Part shown: positions 63,301 to 63,344 of the stretch, one piece after another
Numbering within the stretch: position 1 is the first letter of the stretch
How the letters are laid out: each line of letters begins with the position of its first letter
Source: Gemmatimonadota bacterium
GTDB taxonomy: Bacteria > Latescibacterota > UBA2968 > GCA-2709665
Reading direction: 5' to 3'
Assembly (NCBI GenBank): GCA_028873695.1
Contig: JAPPNU010000066.1
Span: forward strand, 1 to 63,344
Length of the DNA stretch: 63,344 nt
Translations under genes and position numbers: made by a program
Notes under the pieces: model-generated
What the model was told of the DNA's origin: nothing
The model's database searches: none
Seen by the model: the letters and a program-made list of their open reading frames with translations, nothing else

Positions 63301-63344
63301 ATAAGCGAGTATTTTTGTTTGTTGTGCAGCAAGGCGCTTTTTGG

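Noticed and set aside
1..63344. CRISPR arrays, rRNA or tRNA genes
   Set aside because: I saw no array of short regular repeats with unique spacers, no rRNA-like sequence and no convincing tRNA cloverleaf. Small tRNA genes could be missed without a covariance search.

Overview
The window looks like chromosomal DNA of a GC-rich, respiring bacterium. It carries a near-complete complex I cluster (nuo), an Mrp-type cation/proton antiporter cluster and a complete F1Fo ATP synthase operon, all on the plus strand between about 23.0 and 51.3 kb. The mix of a split nuo cluster, an embedded mrp cluster and many small intergenic inverted-repeat elements resembles poorly cultivated lineages (for example Latescibacterota-like or FCB-group bacteria). 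No rRNA or other phylogenetic marker is present, so the lineage assignment is a guess.

Layout. 0-3.8 kb: an HpcH/HpaI-type aldolase, then a minus-strand set of a STAS protein, a small helical protein and an NCS2 permease fused to a degenerate RsbW-like kinase domain. 4.1-20.3 kb: one long minus-strand defence island. In transcription order it holds hsdM, an aldo/keto-reductase-like TIM-barrel gene, hsdS, the two Kiwa genes kwaA and kwaB, a decayed copy of an antitoxin gene, a three-gene cassette (large N6-adenine methyltransferase, PD-(D/E)XK-like nuclease, DUF1828-type protein), an intact FitA/VapB-VapC toxin-antitoxin pair, hsdR and a YgjP-type metallopeptidase. Thus hsdMS and hsdR are about 7.4 kb apart, with other defence genes nested between them, and many junctions overlap by 4-11 bases. 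20.7-22.4 kb: a zinc alcohol dehydrogenase and a GNAT acetyltransferase.

23.0-51.3 kb: nuoA-CD-E-F-G-H-J-K-L-M, then mrpE-F-G-(DUF4040)-B-C-D and two more antiporter-like subunits with a small membrane protein, then nuoN, then atpZ-I-B-E-F-H-A-G-D-C ending in a clear intrinsic terminator. nuoB and nuoI are missing, and there is no room for them at their usual places. Two families of short inverted-repeat elements sit in the gaps of this super-cluster, often starting exactly at a stop codon.

52.2-63.3 kb: a nitroreductase, a broken MNT/HEPN toxin-antitoxin remnant, then a second restriction island (type III-like methyltransferase, two Fic proteins, helicase-nuclease), and finally an uncharacterised gene interrupted by one in-frame stop. 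The energy-conservation core is therefore flanked on both sides by defence islands that look more AT-rich and carry decayed toxin-antitoxin genes at internal junctions, which points to repeated gain and loss of defence modules. The best candidates for new biology are the nested hsd/Kiwa/TA operon, the methyltransferase-nuclease-DUF1828 cassette flanked by duplicated antitoxin genes, and the methyltransferase-Fic-Fic-helicase operon.
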